This document shows, in pieces, positions 1 to 8,231 of a DNA stretch of 64,000 nucleotides. A model generated the notes under the pieces. It had not been told where the DNA came from. It was given only the letters and a program-made list of their open reading frames with translations, and searched no databases. The stretch lies in the NCBI RefSeq assembly GCF_027922365.1, contig NZ_BSFN01000019.1, forward strand, positions 1-64,000. The letters are read 5' to 3'. Both the position numbers and the translations under genes were made by a program. This DNA is from Pseudomonas turukhanskensis. GTDB taxonomy: Bacteria > Pseudomonadota > Gammaproteobacteria > Pseudomonadales > Pseudomonadaceae. The first letter of the stretch is position 1. Every line of letters starts with the position of its first letter.

Positions 1-93
1 CATCACTCGATCTCCCGATTCGATGAAGCCCTTAAGCCTAAATGCGTTACCTATGTCTCCCGACACCCGTTACCTATGTCCCCCGGCTGAACA
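1..93. mobile_element. Terminal end of an insertion sequence (rest outside window)
   Basis: The word GTTACCTATGTC occurs twice (about 49-60 and 69-80), followed by a CCCCCGGCTGAACA terminus ending at 93. Multiple direct repeats inside an end that starts with TGT (read inward from 93) are typical of IS21-like elements, and the GGGGGACATAGGTAAC word resembles IS ends I remember from Pseudomonas. The transposase genes would lie to the left of the window. The family assignment is from memory; the repeats themselves are visible. A short CGTAG...CTACG palindrome directly abuts the end. Confidence 0.5.
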
Positions 94-167
94 CGTAGCA
101 CACCCTACGGGGCAGTGATTGCTTTTGTAGGGAGTGCTCCGCGCACCAAGCGATGGCACGGCGAACG

Positions 168-527
168 TTATCCCCGCCCAGGCTGCCATTGCGGGTAAGC
201 CGCAATCCCGTCCGTGCTCAACCATTCCTTGTCGAACTCCGTCCAGATATGTTGCTGTGGCCGCTTGCCCGGGTCTTCATCCAAGGTTGCCACCCGCACA
301 ATCACATGCGGCTGCGCCGGCCGATCGGCGATCAGCTGGCTGCCGCACTGCGAGCAGAAGCATCGAAATTTACCGGGCGAGGATTCATAGCGGGCGAGCT
401 TGTCTTCGCCACTCAGCCAGCGAAAGTGCTCGCGCATCACTCCGGCGGTGGTAGCAAACGCCGCGGCATGGGCTTTGCGGCAGGTGTCGCAATGGCAGTG
501 GCTGATGGGCATGTCGAGACTGACGGC
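168..527 (-). pseudogene. GFA-family (glutathione-dependent formaldehyde-activating-like) protein, 5' truncated
   Basis: The minus-strand frame from the ATG at 512 encodes 114 residues with the CHCDTCRK and FCSQCGS zinc-binding cysteine motifs of the GFA/CENP-V fold. Family members normally begin about 20 residues earlier with a CxCG motif that provides further zinc ligands. Here the frame reads ...SAVSLDMPISHCHC and homology stops at about 527, exactly where a palindromic repeat (525-555) begins. No start codon plus CxCG exists upstream before the in-frame stop at 585-587. The remaining ATG at 512 could still allow a short product, but without the first cysteine pair. The 3' end is intact. 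I infer a decayed gene broken by repeat insertion or recombination. Confidence 0.7.
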
Positions 528-555
528 GGATACCCGCTCGCGGGTATTCGCCCTA
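525..555. repeat. Palindromic repeat abutting the truncated GFA gene
   Basis: GGCGGATACCCGC (525-537) and GCGGGTATTCGCC (540-552) form 13-bp inverted arms with one mismatch and a 2-base loop, followed by CTACG. The element resembles the GTAGGGCGAATA-type intergenic repeats of several Pseudomonas species (recollection). Confidence 0.75.
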
Positions 556-584
556 CGCCTCTCCCACAGTAGTTCCAGTGGGCT

Positions 585-1871
585 TTAGAACAGTTCGGTG
601 GCGTAAAATGCCGTCAGCACCTTCACCAGATGCTCCAGGTCGTGGCTGCCGGCCAACTCGCGAATCGAGTGCATGGCAAAGGTCGGCAAGCCGATATCCA
701 CCGTGCGTACGCCCAACTGGCTGGAGATGATCGGGCCGATGGTCGAGCCGCAGCCCATGTCACTGCGCACCACAAAGCTTTGTACCGGCACTTCTTCGGC
801 CAGGCACAGGTGGCGGAAGAAACCGGCGGTTTCGCTGCTGGTGGCGTAGCGCTGGTTGCTGTTGACCTTGATCACGGGGCCGGCATTGAGTTTCGGGCCG
901 TGGTTGCCGTCGTGTCTGTCGGCGTAGTTGGGGTGCACGCCGTGGGCGTTGTCGGCCGACACCAGCAAGGACTTCTGAATCACCCGCACAAAATCTTCGT
1001 CCTGCGGCAGCACGCGGCGCAGCACCTGTTCCAGCATCGGGCCATCGGCGCCGCAGCAGGAACTGGAGCCGACTTCTTCGTGGTCGGTGCAAATCAGAAA
1101 GCAGCTTTCGTCGTCGGCACTGTGCAGCAGTGCTTGCAGCCCGGCGAAGCACGACAGCAGGTTGTCCAGGCGCGCGCCGGCGATGAAGTCGGCATTAAGG
1201 CCTATCACGGCCGCGTCCTGGGTGTCGTAGAAGCTCAGCTCGTAATCCAGCACGGCGTCGGCGTTCAGGCCGTGCTCGCGGCCAAGTTGGTCGGCGAGCA
1301 GGGCGCGGAAGTCGTAGCGCTCATCGCCTGCCACCTGGGCCAGAATCGGCGGCAGCTCATTCTGCGCATTGATCGCCCAGCCCTGGTTGGCTTCACGGTT
1401 CAGGTGGATGGCCAGGTTGGGGATGATGGCAATCGGCACCAGGAAGTCGATCAACTGGCTTTCCACCTTGCCGTCGCGGCGGAAGGTCACACGGCCGGCC
1501 AGCGACAGGTCGCGGTCGAACCATGGGGCGAGCAGGGCGCCGCCATACACTTCCACGCCCAGTTGCAGAAAGCCGTGGCGTTGCAGTTCCGGCTGCGGTT
1601 TTACCCGCAGGCAGGGGCTGTCGGTGTGCGCGCCGACCATACGCAAGCCGCCTTCCAGCGGCGGACGCTTGCCCAGCTTGAAGGCAATGATCGAGGAGTC
1701 GTTACGGGTGACGTAGTAGCGGCCACCGGCTTCGGTGTGCCAGGTTTCGCGCTCGTTCAGGTGCACATAACCGGCGGTTTCCAGGCGCATGGCCAGGCTG
1801 GCGGTGGCATGGAACGGGGTGGGCGAGGCCTTGAGGAAATCGATCAGGCCTTGGTTCAATTCTTCGCGCAT
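585..1871 (-). CDS. apeB: M18 family aminopeptidase
   Basis: A 428-residue zinc aminopeptidase that removes N-terminal residues from peptides in the cytoplasm. Start ATG at 1869-1871 gives MREELNQGL; the longer open frame upstream is not conserved-looking and overlaps rluA. Expected M18 metal ligands are all present: H82 (GAHTDSP), D236 (LDNLLS), E265/E266 (DHEEVGSS), D307 (DNAHGVHPN) and H401 (FAMHSIRE). The length matches bacterial M18 enzymes (about 425-430). It lies just downstream of rluA on the same strand (gap about 59 bp), the order seen in Pseudomonas genomes after minCDE. Nothing abnormal is seen. Confidence 0.93.
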   Translation of the reverse strand: MREELNQGLIDFLKASPTPFHATASLAMRLETAGYVHLNERETWHTEAGGRYYVTRNDSSIIAFKLGKRPPLEGGLRMVGAHTDSPCLRVKPQPELQRHGFLQLGVEVYGGALLAPWFDRDLSLAGRVTFRRDGKVESQLIDFLVPIAIIPNLAIHLNREANQGWAINAQNELPPILAQVAGDERYDFRALLADQLGREHGLNADAVLDYELSFYDTQDAAVIGLNADFIAGARLDNLLSCFAGLQALLHSADDESCFLICTDHEEVGSSSCCGADGPMLEQVLRRVLPQDEDFVRVIQKSLLVSADNAHGVHPNYADRHDGNHGPKLNAGPVIKVNSNQRYATSSETAGFFRHLCLAEEVPVQSFVVRSDMGCGSTIGPIISSQLGVRTVDIGLPTFAMHSIRELAGSHDLEHLVKVLTAFYATELF

Positions 1872-1930
1872 AGGGCACTCCAGGCGGCAATGCGCGGAGT
1901 TTACCGTATCCCGCGATCTCTGTAGGAGCC

Positions 1931-2566
1931 TCAGAACGGTGCCGGGCACTCGAAGCGCAGGCGCTCGCCGGTTGTGGGGTGGGTAAAGGCCAGCATGGCC
2001 GCGTGCAGGCATAGGCGCGGGTAGGCGGCCAGGGCCTGCTCATGGGCGTACAGGCCGTCGCCCAGCAGCGGGTGGCCAATCGACAACATGTGCACGCGCA
2101 GCTGGTGCGAACGACCGGTGATGGGCGTCAGCTCCACGCGAGCCCAATCGCCGCAGCGTTCCAGCACTTTCCAAAATGTGAGCGCGTTGCGCCCGTGTTC
2201 ATGGTCCACCACATGGCGCGGTTTGGTGGGCGGGTCGTAGCGCAGGGGCAGGTCGATGCTGCCGCTGTCCAATTCCGGCTGGCCCCAGCACAGGGCGATA
2301 TAGGCTTTCTCGGTTTCGCGGTCGTGGAACTGGCGCGACAGTTCGCGGTGGGTATCGGCATCGCGCGCCAGCAGAATCAGGCCCGAGGTTTCCCAGTCCA
2401 GGCGGTGCACGATGCGCGCCTCGGGATAGCCGTTTTCCTGCAGGCGGGTGATCAGGCAGTCCTTGTTGTCGTCGGCACGCCCCGGCACCGACAGCAGCAG
2501 GGTGGGCTTGTTGACCAGCAGGATCTGTTCGTCCTGATAGACGATTTCAACGTTCGACAGCGGCAT
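1931..2566 (-). CDS. rluA: RluA-family pseudouridine synthase
   Basis: A 211-residue protein that isomerises uridine to pseudouridine, in RluA on 23S rRNA position 746 and tRNA position 32 (family knowledge). The catalytic motif HRLDWETSG is at residues 54-62 with the nucleophilic D57; ITGRSHQLRVHM is also typical. There is no N-terminal S4 domain, and the short length favours RluA over RluC/RluD. It is downstream of minE, separated by a hairpin terminator, and upstream of apeB. Confidence 0.9.
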   Translation of the reverse strand: MPLSNVEIVYQDEQILLVNKPTLLLSVPGRADDNKDCLITRLQENGYPEARIVHRLDWETSGLILLARDADTHRELSRQFHDRETEKAYIALCWGQPELDSGSIDLPLRYDPPTKPRHVVDHEHGRNALTFWKVLERCGDWARVELTPITGRSHQLRVHMLSIGHPLLGDGLYAHEQALAAYPRLCLHAAMLAFTHPTTGERLRFECPAPF

Positions 2567-2591
2567 GCGTTACACCCACAAAAACCATGTT

Positions 2592-2623
2592 GCAAAAACG
2601 ACAACGGCGGCCGAAGCCGCCGT
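2592..2623 (-). terminator. Rho-independent terminator of the min operon
   Basis: An 8-bp perfect stem, ACGGCGGC (2604-2611) with GCCGCCGT (2616-2623) around a CGAA tetraloop. Read on the minus strand it is followed by TGTCGTTTTTGC, and it sits 18 bp after the minE stop. Confidence 0.75.
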
Positions 2624-2640
2624 CGCCGGAACCCTTGCGA

Positions 2641-2895
2641 TCAACGATCGGGCAGGGTGATGTTGAGCTCGAGAATGGAGCAGCTGCCTTGGTTTTCCAG
2701 GGCGACCTGCACTTGGTCCGAGTCGATATTGACGTACTTGCGGATCACCTCGACCAGCTCCTGCTGCAAGGCCGGCAAGTAATCGGGCTTACTGCGCTGA
2801 CCGCGCTCGTGAGCAACGATAATCTGCAGACGCTCTTTCGCAATGGACGCGGTGGTTTCTTTTTTGCGCTCGCGAAAGAAGTCGAAAATATTCAT
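2641..2895 (-). CDS. minE: Cell division topological specificity factor MinE
   Basis: 84 residues beginning MNIFDFFRERKK, the membrane-targeting/anti-MinCD N-terminus. The protein stimulates MinD ATPase and drives pole-to-pole oscillation, keeping MinC away from midcell. The topological specificity domain follows from about residue 35. Its ATG overlaps the minD stop by 4 bp (2892-2895), so the two are probably translationally coupled. Length is normal for the family. Confidence 0.97.
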   Translation of the reverse strand: MNIFDFFRERKKETTASIAKERLQIIVAHERGQRSKPDYLPALQQELVEVIRKYVNIDSDQVQVALENQGSCSILELNITLPDR

Positions 2896-3707
2896 TCACG
2901 ACCTCCAAACAGGCGTTGCATGAAGCCCTGTTTTTTGACATCGAGGAAACGGTGCGCGACTTCCTTGCCCAGCAGGCGGTCGACGGCATCGCTATAGGCT
3001 TGGCCAGCATCGCTCTGGTCATCGAGAATCACCGGCACGCCCTGGTTGGAGGCCTTGAGTACGGCTTGCGACTCAGGGATTACACCCAGCAGGCGGATGG
3101 CGAGGATTTCTTCCACGTCTTCCACTCCGAGCATTTCGCCTTTTTGCACGCGCTCGGGGTTGTAGCGGGTCAGCAGCAGGTGTTCCTTGATGGGCTCTTC
3201 GCCGAGCTCGGCGCGGCGCGATTTGCTCGCCAAAAGGCCCAGCATACGGTCGGAGTCACGTACCGAGGACACCTCCGGGTTGGTAACGACAATGGCCTCG
3301 TCGGCGAAGTACATCGCCAGGTGCGCACCTTTCTCGATACCGGCCGGCGAGTCGCAGACCACATATTCGAAGGTCTCGCGCAGCTCGTTGATGATTTTTT
3401 CCACGCCTTCCTTGGTCAGCGCGTCTTTGTCGCGGGTCTGGCTGGCGGCGAGGACGTAGAGGTTTTCCAGGCGTTTGTCTTTGATCAGGGCCTGGGTGAG
3501 GGTGGCTTCGCCGTTGACGACGTTGACGAAGTCGTACACCACGCGGCGTTCGCAGCCCATGATCAGGTCGAGGTTACGCAGACCGACGTCGAAGTCGACG
3601 ATGACAGTCTTGTGCCCACGCAGGGCGAGGCCGGTACCGATGGCGGCGCTGGTGGTGGTTTTACCGACGCCACCTTTGCCGGATGTGACTACGAGGATCT
3701 TGGCCAA
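2892..3707 (-). CDS. minD: Septum site-determining ATPase MinD
   Basis: 271 residues. It is a ParA/MinD ATPase that binds the inner membrane when ATP-loaded and recruits MinC or MinE. The deviant Walker A GKGGVGKTT lies at residues 10-18, and the C-terminal amphipathic membrane-targeting helix KKQGFMQRLFGGRE is intact. It is second in minC-minD-minE, 99 bp after minC, and overlaps minE by 4 bp. Confidence 0.98.
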   Translation of the reverse strand: MAKILVVTSGKGGVGKTTTSAAIGTGLALRGHKTVIVDFDVGLRNLDLIMGCERRVVYDFVNVVNGEATLTQALIKDKRLENLYVLAASQTRDKDALTKEGVEKIINELRETFEYVVCDSPAGIEKGAHLAMYFADEAIVVTNPEVSSVRDSDRMLGLLASKSRRAELGEEPIKEHLLLTRYNPERVQKGEMLGVEDVEEILAIRLLGVIPESQAVLKASNQGVPVILDDQSDAGQAYSDAVDRLLGKEVAHRFLDVKKQGFMQRLFGGRE

Positions 3708-3806
3708 GGTGATTCACCCCAAATATGAAGAAATGCGGGAATCTGGCGCCAATTTGTGGCGTCCGGATGCCCTTTTTTGTGTCCTGAAAAGTGGCCGCAG
3801 TATCCG

Positions 3807-4544
3807 TTAAAGCCGGGTGATGTTCAACACGTCACCGGTCAGGCAGACCTGAACTGCATCGCCCCAGAGCGGGTCGCGGCGCAGGTCTTCGGCGACCTTG
3901 TATTGCCCGGCAATGGACAGCATTTCGGCGCCCATCTGCTGGCAGAAAATCCGTGCCTTGGTGTCGCCTTTGACGCCGGCCAGAGCCCGGCCGCGCATTG
4001 GCGCGTAAACATGGATGTTGCCGTCGGCGAGAAGTTCCGCGCCGGCACTGACGGGCGCCAGCACGATCAGATCGCCACCTTGGGCGTATACCTGCATGCC
4101 ACCGCGCACCGGGGTATTGATCACTTTTGTAGGCTTTACCAGCGGCTCAGGCGGCTTTTCCGCTTTTCGTTTGGCCGCAATCTCCACCGGCTCCACCAGT
4201 TTTTCCCGTGCACCGGAGGGCGGCAGCACGGGAATGTCGAGGGCTTGGGCGGCGGCGATGTCTTCTTCGCGGTTGGCGCGAATGGCCAGGGTGCGCAGGC
4301 CATGGCGGCGACACAGGGCCATAAGCTCGGCGAGGTCGAGCACGCCTTCGGCGGCGGGCAGCTTGTCGAGAGCCAGTACCAATGGAATATTGCTGAAGAA
4401 ATTCGGGGCCTGGGCAACCTTTTCGGCCAGTTGCTGTTCCAGGCGCTCAAGGTCATTGTGCGCGAGCTCGAGCACGGTGATGGCGAGCATGCTGCCTTTT
4501 AACTGGAATACGGGGTCTTGGTTGAGCAGATCGGCTTGGCTCAT
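3807..4544 (-). CDS. minC: Septum site-determining protein MinC
   Basis: 245 residues from the ATG at 4542-4544 (MSQADLLNQDPVFQLKGSM); the longer open frame upstream lacks family similarity. MinC inhibits FtsZ assembly at non-central sites. The N-terminal FtsZ-interacting domain (about 1-110) is followed by a linker rich in K, E and P and the C-terminal beta-helical domain with GGDLIVLAPVSAGAELLADG and HVYAPMRGRA. First gene of minCDE and divergent from the lpxL-like gene with 163 bp between. Confidence 0.96.
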   Translation of the reverse strand: MSQADLLNQDPVFQLKGSMLAITVLELAHNDLERLEQQLAEKVAQAPNFFSNIPLVLALDKLPAAEGVLDLAELMALCRRHGLRTLAIRANREEDIAAAQALDIPVLPPSGAREKLVEPVEIAAKRKAEKPPEPLVKPTKVINTPVRGGMQVYAQGGDLIVLAPVSAGAELLADGNIHVYAPMRGRALAGVKGDTKARIFCQQMGAEMLSIAGQYKVAEDLRRDPLWGDAVQVCLTGDVLNITRL

Positions 4545-4707
4545 GGGGTGCCTGATGCGCCTTACAAAAAATGGGGCTGAATGCAGAAGTGCCTGCAGCG
4601 CTCGGAGGCGCTGATTTAAGACCGGACTTATAGCGAGAACGCGGTTGGGCCGCAAGCCGCGTCAGTCCTGTAGAATGCGCGCCTTTGTTTGATTTTCGGA
4701 AAGCTCG

Positions 4708-5640
4708 ATGGATCGTCCGCAGTTTCGTCGTCAATTTCTTCACCCCCGCTACTGGGCGCTCTGGCTTGGTCTGGCGCTGCTCTGGCTGCTGGTGCAACTG
4801 CCGTATTCGGTTTTGCTGGGACTCGGCCGTGGCCTGGGCTGGCTGATGTATATAGGCGCTCGTTCGCGTCGTGAAATCGCCGCCCGTAACCTGGAACTGT
4901 GTTTCCCCCAGATGAGCAGTGCTGAGCGTAAAAAGCTGCTGAAAGAAAACTTTGCGTCTACCGGCATCGCTTTTTTCGAAATGGCCATGAGCTGGTGGTG
5001 GCCGACCAAACGCCTTGCCCGTCTAGCCCATATCGAAGGCTTGGAGTATTTGCAGGAAGCCCAGTTGCAAGGGCAGGGGGTGATTCTCATGGCCGTGCAC
5101 TTCACCACCCTGGAAATCGGCGCCGCCCTGCTGGGCCAGCGCCACACCATCGATGGCATGTACCGCGAACATAAAAACGCAGTGTTCGACTTCGTCCAGC
5201 GCCGGGGCCGCGAGCGCCACAATCACGACGCCCAGGCCATTGAGCGCGAAGACGTGCGCGCCATGCTCAAGGTGCTGCGCGCCGGTCGGGCGATCTGGTA
5301 CGCGCCCGACCAGGACTACGGCGCCAAACAAAGCGTGTTTGTGCCGCTGTTCGGCATCACTGCTGCCACGGTAACTGCCACCAGCAAGTTCGCCCGCCTG
5401 GGCCGCGCCCAGGTGATGCCGTTTACGCAGAAACGCTTGCCCAATGGCGGCGGTTACAAGTTGGTGATTCACCCGCCGCTGCGCAACTTCCCCGGCGACA
5501 CCGAGGAGGAAGATTGCCTGCGTGTGAACCAATGGGTGGAGCGCGCCATTCTTGGCTGCCCCGAGCAATACCTGTGGGCGCACCGTCGCTTCAAAACTCG
5601 GCCGCCGGGTGAGGCCAAGTTGTACAGCAAGCGCGGCTAG
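4708..5640 (+). CDS. lpxL: Lipid A biosynthesis lauroyl-type acyltransferase (LpxL/HtrB family)
   Basis: 310 residues. It transfers a secondary acyl chain onto Kdo2-lipid A precursor at the inner membrane. A hydrophobic N-terminal anchor occupies about residues 17-45. The HX4E catalytic motif is HFTTLE (H131, E136), and further blocks include APDQDYG and QYLWAHRRFKTRPPGE. Length matches the family (about 300-310). Which of several Pseudomonas LpxL/LpxM paralogues this is cannot be settled here. Divergent from minC. Confidence 0.92.
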   Translation: MDRPQFRRQFLHPRYWALWLGLALLWLLVQLPYSVLLGLGRGLGWLMYIGARSRREIAARNLELCFPQMSSAERKKLLKENFASTGIAFFEMAMSWWWPTKRLARLAHIEGLEYLQEAQLQGQGVILMAVHFTTLEIGAALLGQRHTIDGMYREHKNAVFDFVQRRGRERHNHDAQAIEREDVRAMLKVLRAGRAIWYAPDQDYGAKQSVFVPLFGITAATVTATSKFARLGRAQVMPFTQKRLPNGGGYKLVIHPPLRNFPGDTEEEDCLRVNQWVERAILGCPEQYLWAHRRFKTRPPGEAKLYSKRG

Positions 5641-5684
5641 GCAAGCACTTCTATACTCGCGAAAACCCCCGTAGAGAGGCTTCG

Positions 5685-6866
5685 ATGAATCTGGCGCACG
5701 ATCCAACAAAACCGGTGACTGGGCTGATTCTTTCGGGCGGCGGGGCACGTGCCGCGTATCAGGTGGGGGTGCTGGCGGCGATTGCCGACCTGTTGCCCGA
5801 CACCACGCAAAATCCTTTTCCCGTCATCGTCGGCACCTCTGCCGGCGCCATCAACGCTGTGGGGCTGGCCTGCGGAGCATTGCAATTCAACGAGGCCATC
5901 AAGCGCCTCACGCATGTCTGGCAAAACTTCCACACCTACCAGGTATACCGCAGCGACTTTTCCGGTGTGGTACGCCAGGCCAGCCGTTTTTTCGGCCATA
6001 GCCTCCTGGGCCTGGGCAAGCGTGCGCCGGTGGCCTTGCTCGACAGCTCGCCTTTGGGCGGACTGCTCGCCGAGCACCTGGATTTTTCCGGTATCGCCGC
6101 CGCCGTGCGCATGCGTAAATTGCGCGCTGTGGCCGTAACGGCGTTTGGCTACGACTCTGGGCAAGCGGTGACCTTCTACCAGGGCCGCGCCACCATCGAC
6201 CCCTGGTTTCGCCACCGCCGCGTAGGCGTGCCGACCCGCCTGCAGCTCGAGCATTTGCTGGCGAGCGCGGCCATTCCGCTGATTTTCCCGCCGGTAAAAA
6301 TCAACCGAGAATTTTTCGGCGACGGTGCCATGCGCCAGTCTGCTCCGATCAGCCCGGCACTGCACCTGGGCGCCAATCGCGTGTTGGTGGTGGGTGTGAG
6401 CGGCAATGGCAACCCCGAGAACGTGCCGGTGCGCTCACGCGTGGCGGGGCCGCCGAGCCTGGCTCAGGTGAGCGGCCATCTGCTTAACAGCACCTTTATC
6501 GACAGCCTGGAAAGCGATATCGAACTGCTGGAGCGCATGAATCAGATGTGCCGTTTGCTGCCCACCGACCTGCCGGCCAAAAGCACGGCGATAAAGCCGG
6601 TCGAAGTGCTGGTGATCGCCCCGAGCAAACCGCTGGACCGCATCGCTGCCCGCCATTGGCACGAGCTGCCGCGCACCCTGCGCATGTTTTTGCGTGGGCC
6701 CGGGGCGAAAAAGGCAGGTGGGGCGGGGGTGTTGAGTTATCTGCTGTTCGAGTCGGGGTATTGCAATGAACTGATCGAACTGGGGTATCAGGATGCAATG
6801 GCTAAAAAGGCCGAGTTGGTGCGGTTTCTGGGCTTGGAGCCGCAGGTGGCGGCGTCCTTGGGATAG
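5685..6866 (+). CDS. Patatin-like phospholipase
   Basis: 393 residues. Patatin-fold serine hydrolase: the glycine-rich oxyanion motif LSGGGARAAYQ is at 17-27, the nucleophile elbow GTSAG at 50-54 (S52), and the dyad Asp in DGAMRQ at D213 (DGA in place of the commoner DGG). No signal peptide is seen, so it is probably cytoplasmic or membrane-associated. An extra C-terminal region of about 150 residues follows the catalytic domain, as in many proteobacterial patatins. It starts 44 bp after the acyltransferase on the same strand and may be co-transcribed with it. The substrate is unknown. Confidence 0.85.
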   Translation: MNLAHDPTKPVTGLILSGGGARAAYQVGVLAAIADLLPDTTQNPFPVIVGTSAGAINAVGLACGALQFNEAIKRLTHVWQNFHTYQVYRSDFSGVVRQASRFFGHSLLGLGKRAPVALLDSSPLGGLLAEHLDFSGIAAAVRMRKLRAVAVTAFGYDSGQAVTFYQGRATIDPWFRHRRVGVPTRLQLEHLLASAAIPLIFPPVKINREFFGDGAMRQSAPISPALHLGANRVLVVGVSGNGNPENVPVRSRVAGPPSLAQVSGHLLNSTFIDSLESDIELLERMNQMCRLLPTDLPAKSTAIKPVEVLVIAPSKPLDRIAARHWHELPRTLRMFLRGPGAKKAGGAGVLSYLLFESGYCNELIELGYQDAMAKKAELVRFLGLEPQVAASLG

Positions 6867-6976
6867 GTGAAGACCAAAGGCGCCGACGCTCAAGCCATTG
6901 CTATAGGGGCAGTGCGCGCGCTTAGGCGAGTGCGATAGCCTCGAGTGGCCAGGCCGTAACCAAATGCCTTAACACG

Positions 6977-7576
6977 CTAGCGAACAATAATCTCGACCCG
7001 CCTGTTGCGCGGCTCAGGCGTGTCGTCTGGCGTCTTCACCAGCAGGTTGCTCTCGCCGTGGGACGTAACCACCAACTCGATCACCTTGATCCCTTCCTTC
7101 TTGAACATCTCGGCAATGGCGGTGGCGCGCTTGAGGCCAATCTGTTCGTTCCATTTGCTTTTGCCTTCGGTATCGGTATGGCCGATGACCGATACCGCCG
7201 ATGGACCGCGTTCGCGCAAAGTGGTGAGCACGTTCTGGAAATCGGCCTTGGAGGCTTTGGTGAGATTGGCCGTGCCGGTTTCGAAGTACAGGCGGAAGGT
7301 GATGGGCAGGGCCGGCTGCGCTTTGAGGGCGGCGGAAAAATCCTGCTCGATACGCGGCGGTTCAACGGCAAAGGTCTTGGCGCTTTTACCGTCCAGGGCA
7401 ACGGCGTCCATTTTCTTGTCGACCCGCGTGGTGCCGTTGGCGGTTTCCACCACGATGGCACCGGTGGTGCCGTCCGGGCTTTCCATCAGCACCACGTAGG
7501 ATTTTGGCGTCGCACAGCCTGTTGCGCACAGGGCCAGCAGCACAAGGGTCAGGCCGCGTAGAAACGAAAAGGGCAT
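6977..7576 (-). CDS. OmpA-family lipoprotein
   Basis: 199 residues from the ATG at 7574-7576 (a TTG at 7588 four codons earlier is also possible and would overlap the fecR-like stop). The N-terminus MPFSFLRGLTLVLLALCATGC is a lipoprotein signal with the cysteine in TGCATP. The C-terminal half is an OmpA/Pal peptidoglycan-binding domain with the hallmark FETGTANLT, VIGHTDTEG, RATAIAEMF and EPRNRRVEI. It likely anchors the outer membrane to murein. It forms an operon with the exported FecR-domain protein just upstream. Confidence 0.85.
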   Translation of the reverse strand: MPFSFLRGLTLVLLALCATGCATPKSYVVLMESPDGTTGAIVVETANGTTRVDKKMDAVALDGKSAKTFAVEPPRIEQDFSAALKAQPALPITFRLYFETGTANLTKASKADFQNVLTTLRERGPSAVSVIGHTDTEGKSKWNEQIGLKRATAIAEMFKKEGIKVIELVVTSHGESNLLVKTPDDTPEPRNRRVEIIVR

Positions 7577-7584
7577 GGAGGCGC

Positions 7585-8058
7585 TCAACCGTCGACTTTC
7601 ACCAGGAAGTGGGTACCGCGCACACCGATAGTGCCGGTGGGCGTGTTGATTTCCACTGCCTCGGGCTTAAGCTTGGCAATGACACCGGAGATGTAATTAA
7701 GGGTGCCGTGGGTGATTTTCGCGCTGAGCTTGAGGTTCTGTTCGGACGGTTGATACACGAAGGCATCGAAGCTCAGTTGGCTGTTGGGGCCGAACGACAT
7801 CAGGGTGTTGTCTTCCAGCGTCACGCCGAGCGCGCCATTGGCGGCGGTCTTGATGGAGCTGCCAACGAACACTGGCATGCCGACGGTGGCCGGTTGAGCC
7901 TTTCCATCGACGATGACCGAGGCATCGCCTTCAGCCTTCATGACATAGCCAATCGCCTTGCCAGCAGCCGGTTCTGCGGCAAAGGTGGCGGCTGTGCCAA
8001 AGGGTAGGGTCATGCAGAGTATGAATAGCCATTGAGTGGCTTTTCGGGTCATAAACAT
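7585..8058 (-). CDS. Exported FecR-domain protein
   Basis: 157 residues from the ATG at 8056-8058, preceded by GGGAGA six bases upstream. A cleavable signal (MTRKATQWLFILCMTLPFG...TFAAE) precedes a stand-alone FecR domain: a GYVMKAEGDASVIVDG opening, MSFGPNSQLSFDAFVY, and a closing GTIGVRGTHFLVKV. Unlike FecR anti-sigma factors it has no cytoplasmic N-tail and no adjacent ECF sigma gene. Such secreted FecR proteins usually sit with envelope components; here the partner is the OmpA lipoprotein. Function unknown. Confidence 0.85.
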   Translation of the reverse strand: MFMTRKATQWLFILCMTLPFGTAATFAAEPAAGKAIGYVMKAEGDASVIVDGKAQPATVGMPVFVGSSIKTAANGALGVTLEDNTLMSFGPNSQLSFDAFVYQPSEQNLKLSAKITHGTLNYISGVIAKLKPEAVEINTPTGTIGVRGTHFLVKVDG

Positions 8059-8139
8059 ACTAGTCTCCCTGAATCTCCGATTTCCTGATTGAACGCTGCT
8101 GCGCAAGCAAGTAGAACCGCATCATGTACGTGATGTCAG

Positions 8140-8163
8140 ATTGACGCTACTTTTATTGACGCT
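8140..8163. promoter_or_regulatory. Direct repeat in the fecR/HD-GYP divergent intergenic region
   Basis: ATTGACGCT occurs twice, at 8140-8148 and 8155-8163, with a 15-bp period, in the middle of the 173-bp gap between the divergent FecR and HD-GYP genes. A near-palindrome ATCATGTACGTGAT (8120-8133) lies beside it. These could be regulator sites serving both directions. The regulator is unknown. Confidence 0.35.
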
Positions 8164-8231
8164 TCATCATAAAAGCTGCGATCAACGGTTTTTGCCAGTC
8201 AGGCAAAAGGAATTTCTAATACGGGTTGCAG

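Noticed and set aside
630..1925. 431-residue plus-strand frame opposite apeB
   Set aside because: Shadow frame of a high-GC gene; no motifs, while apeB has all zinc ligands.
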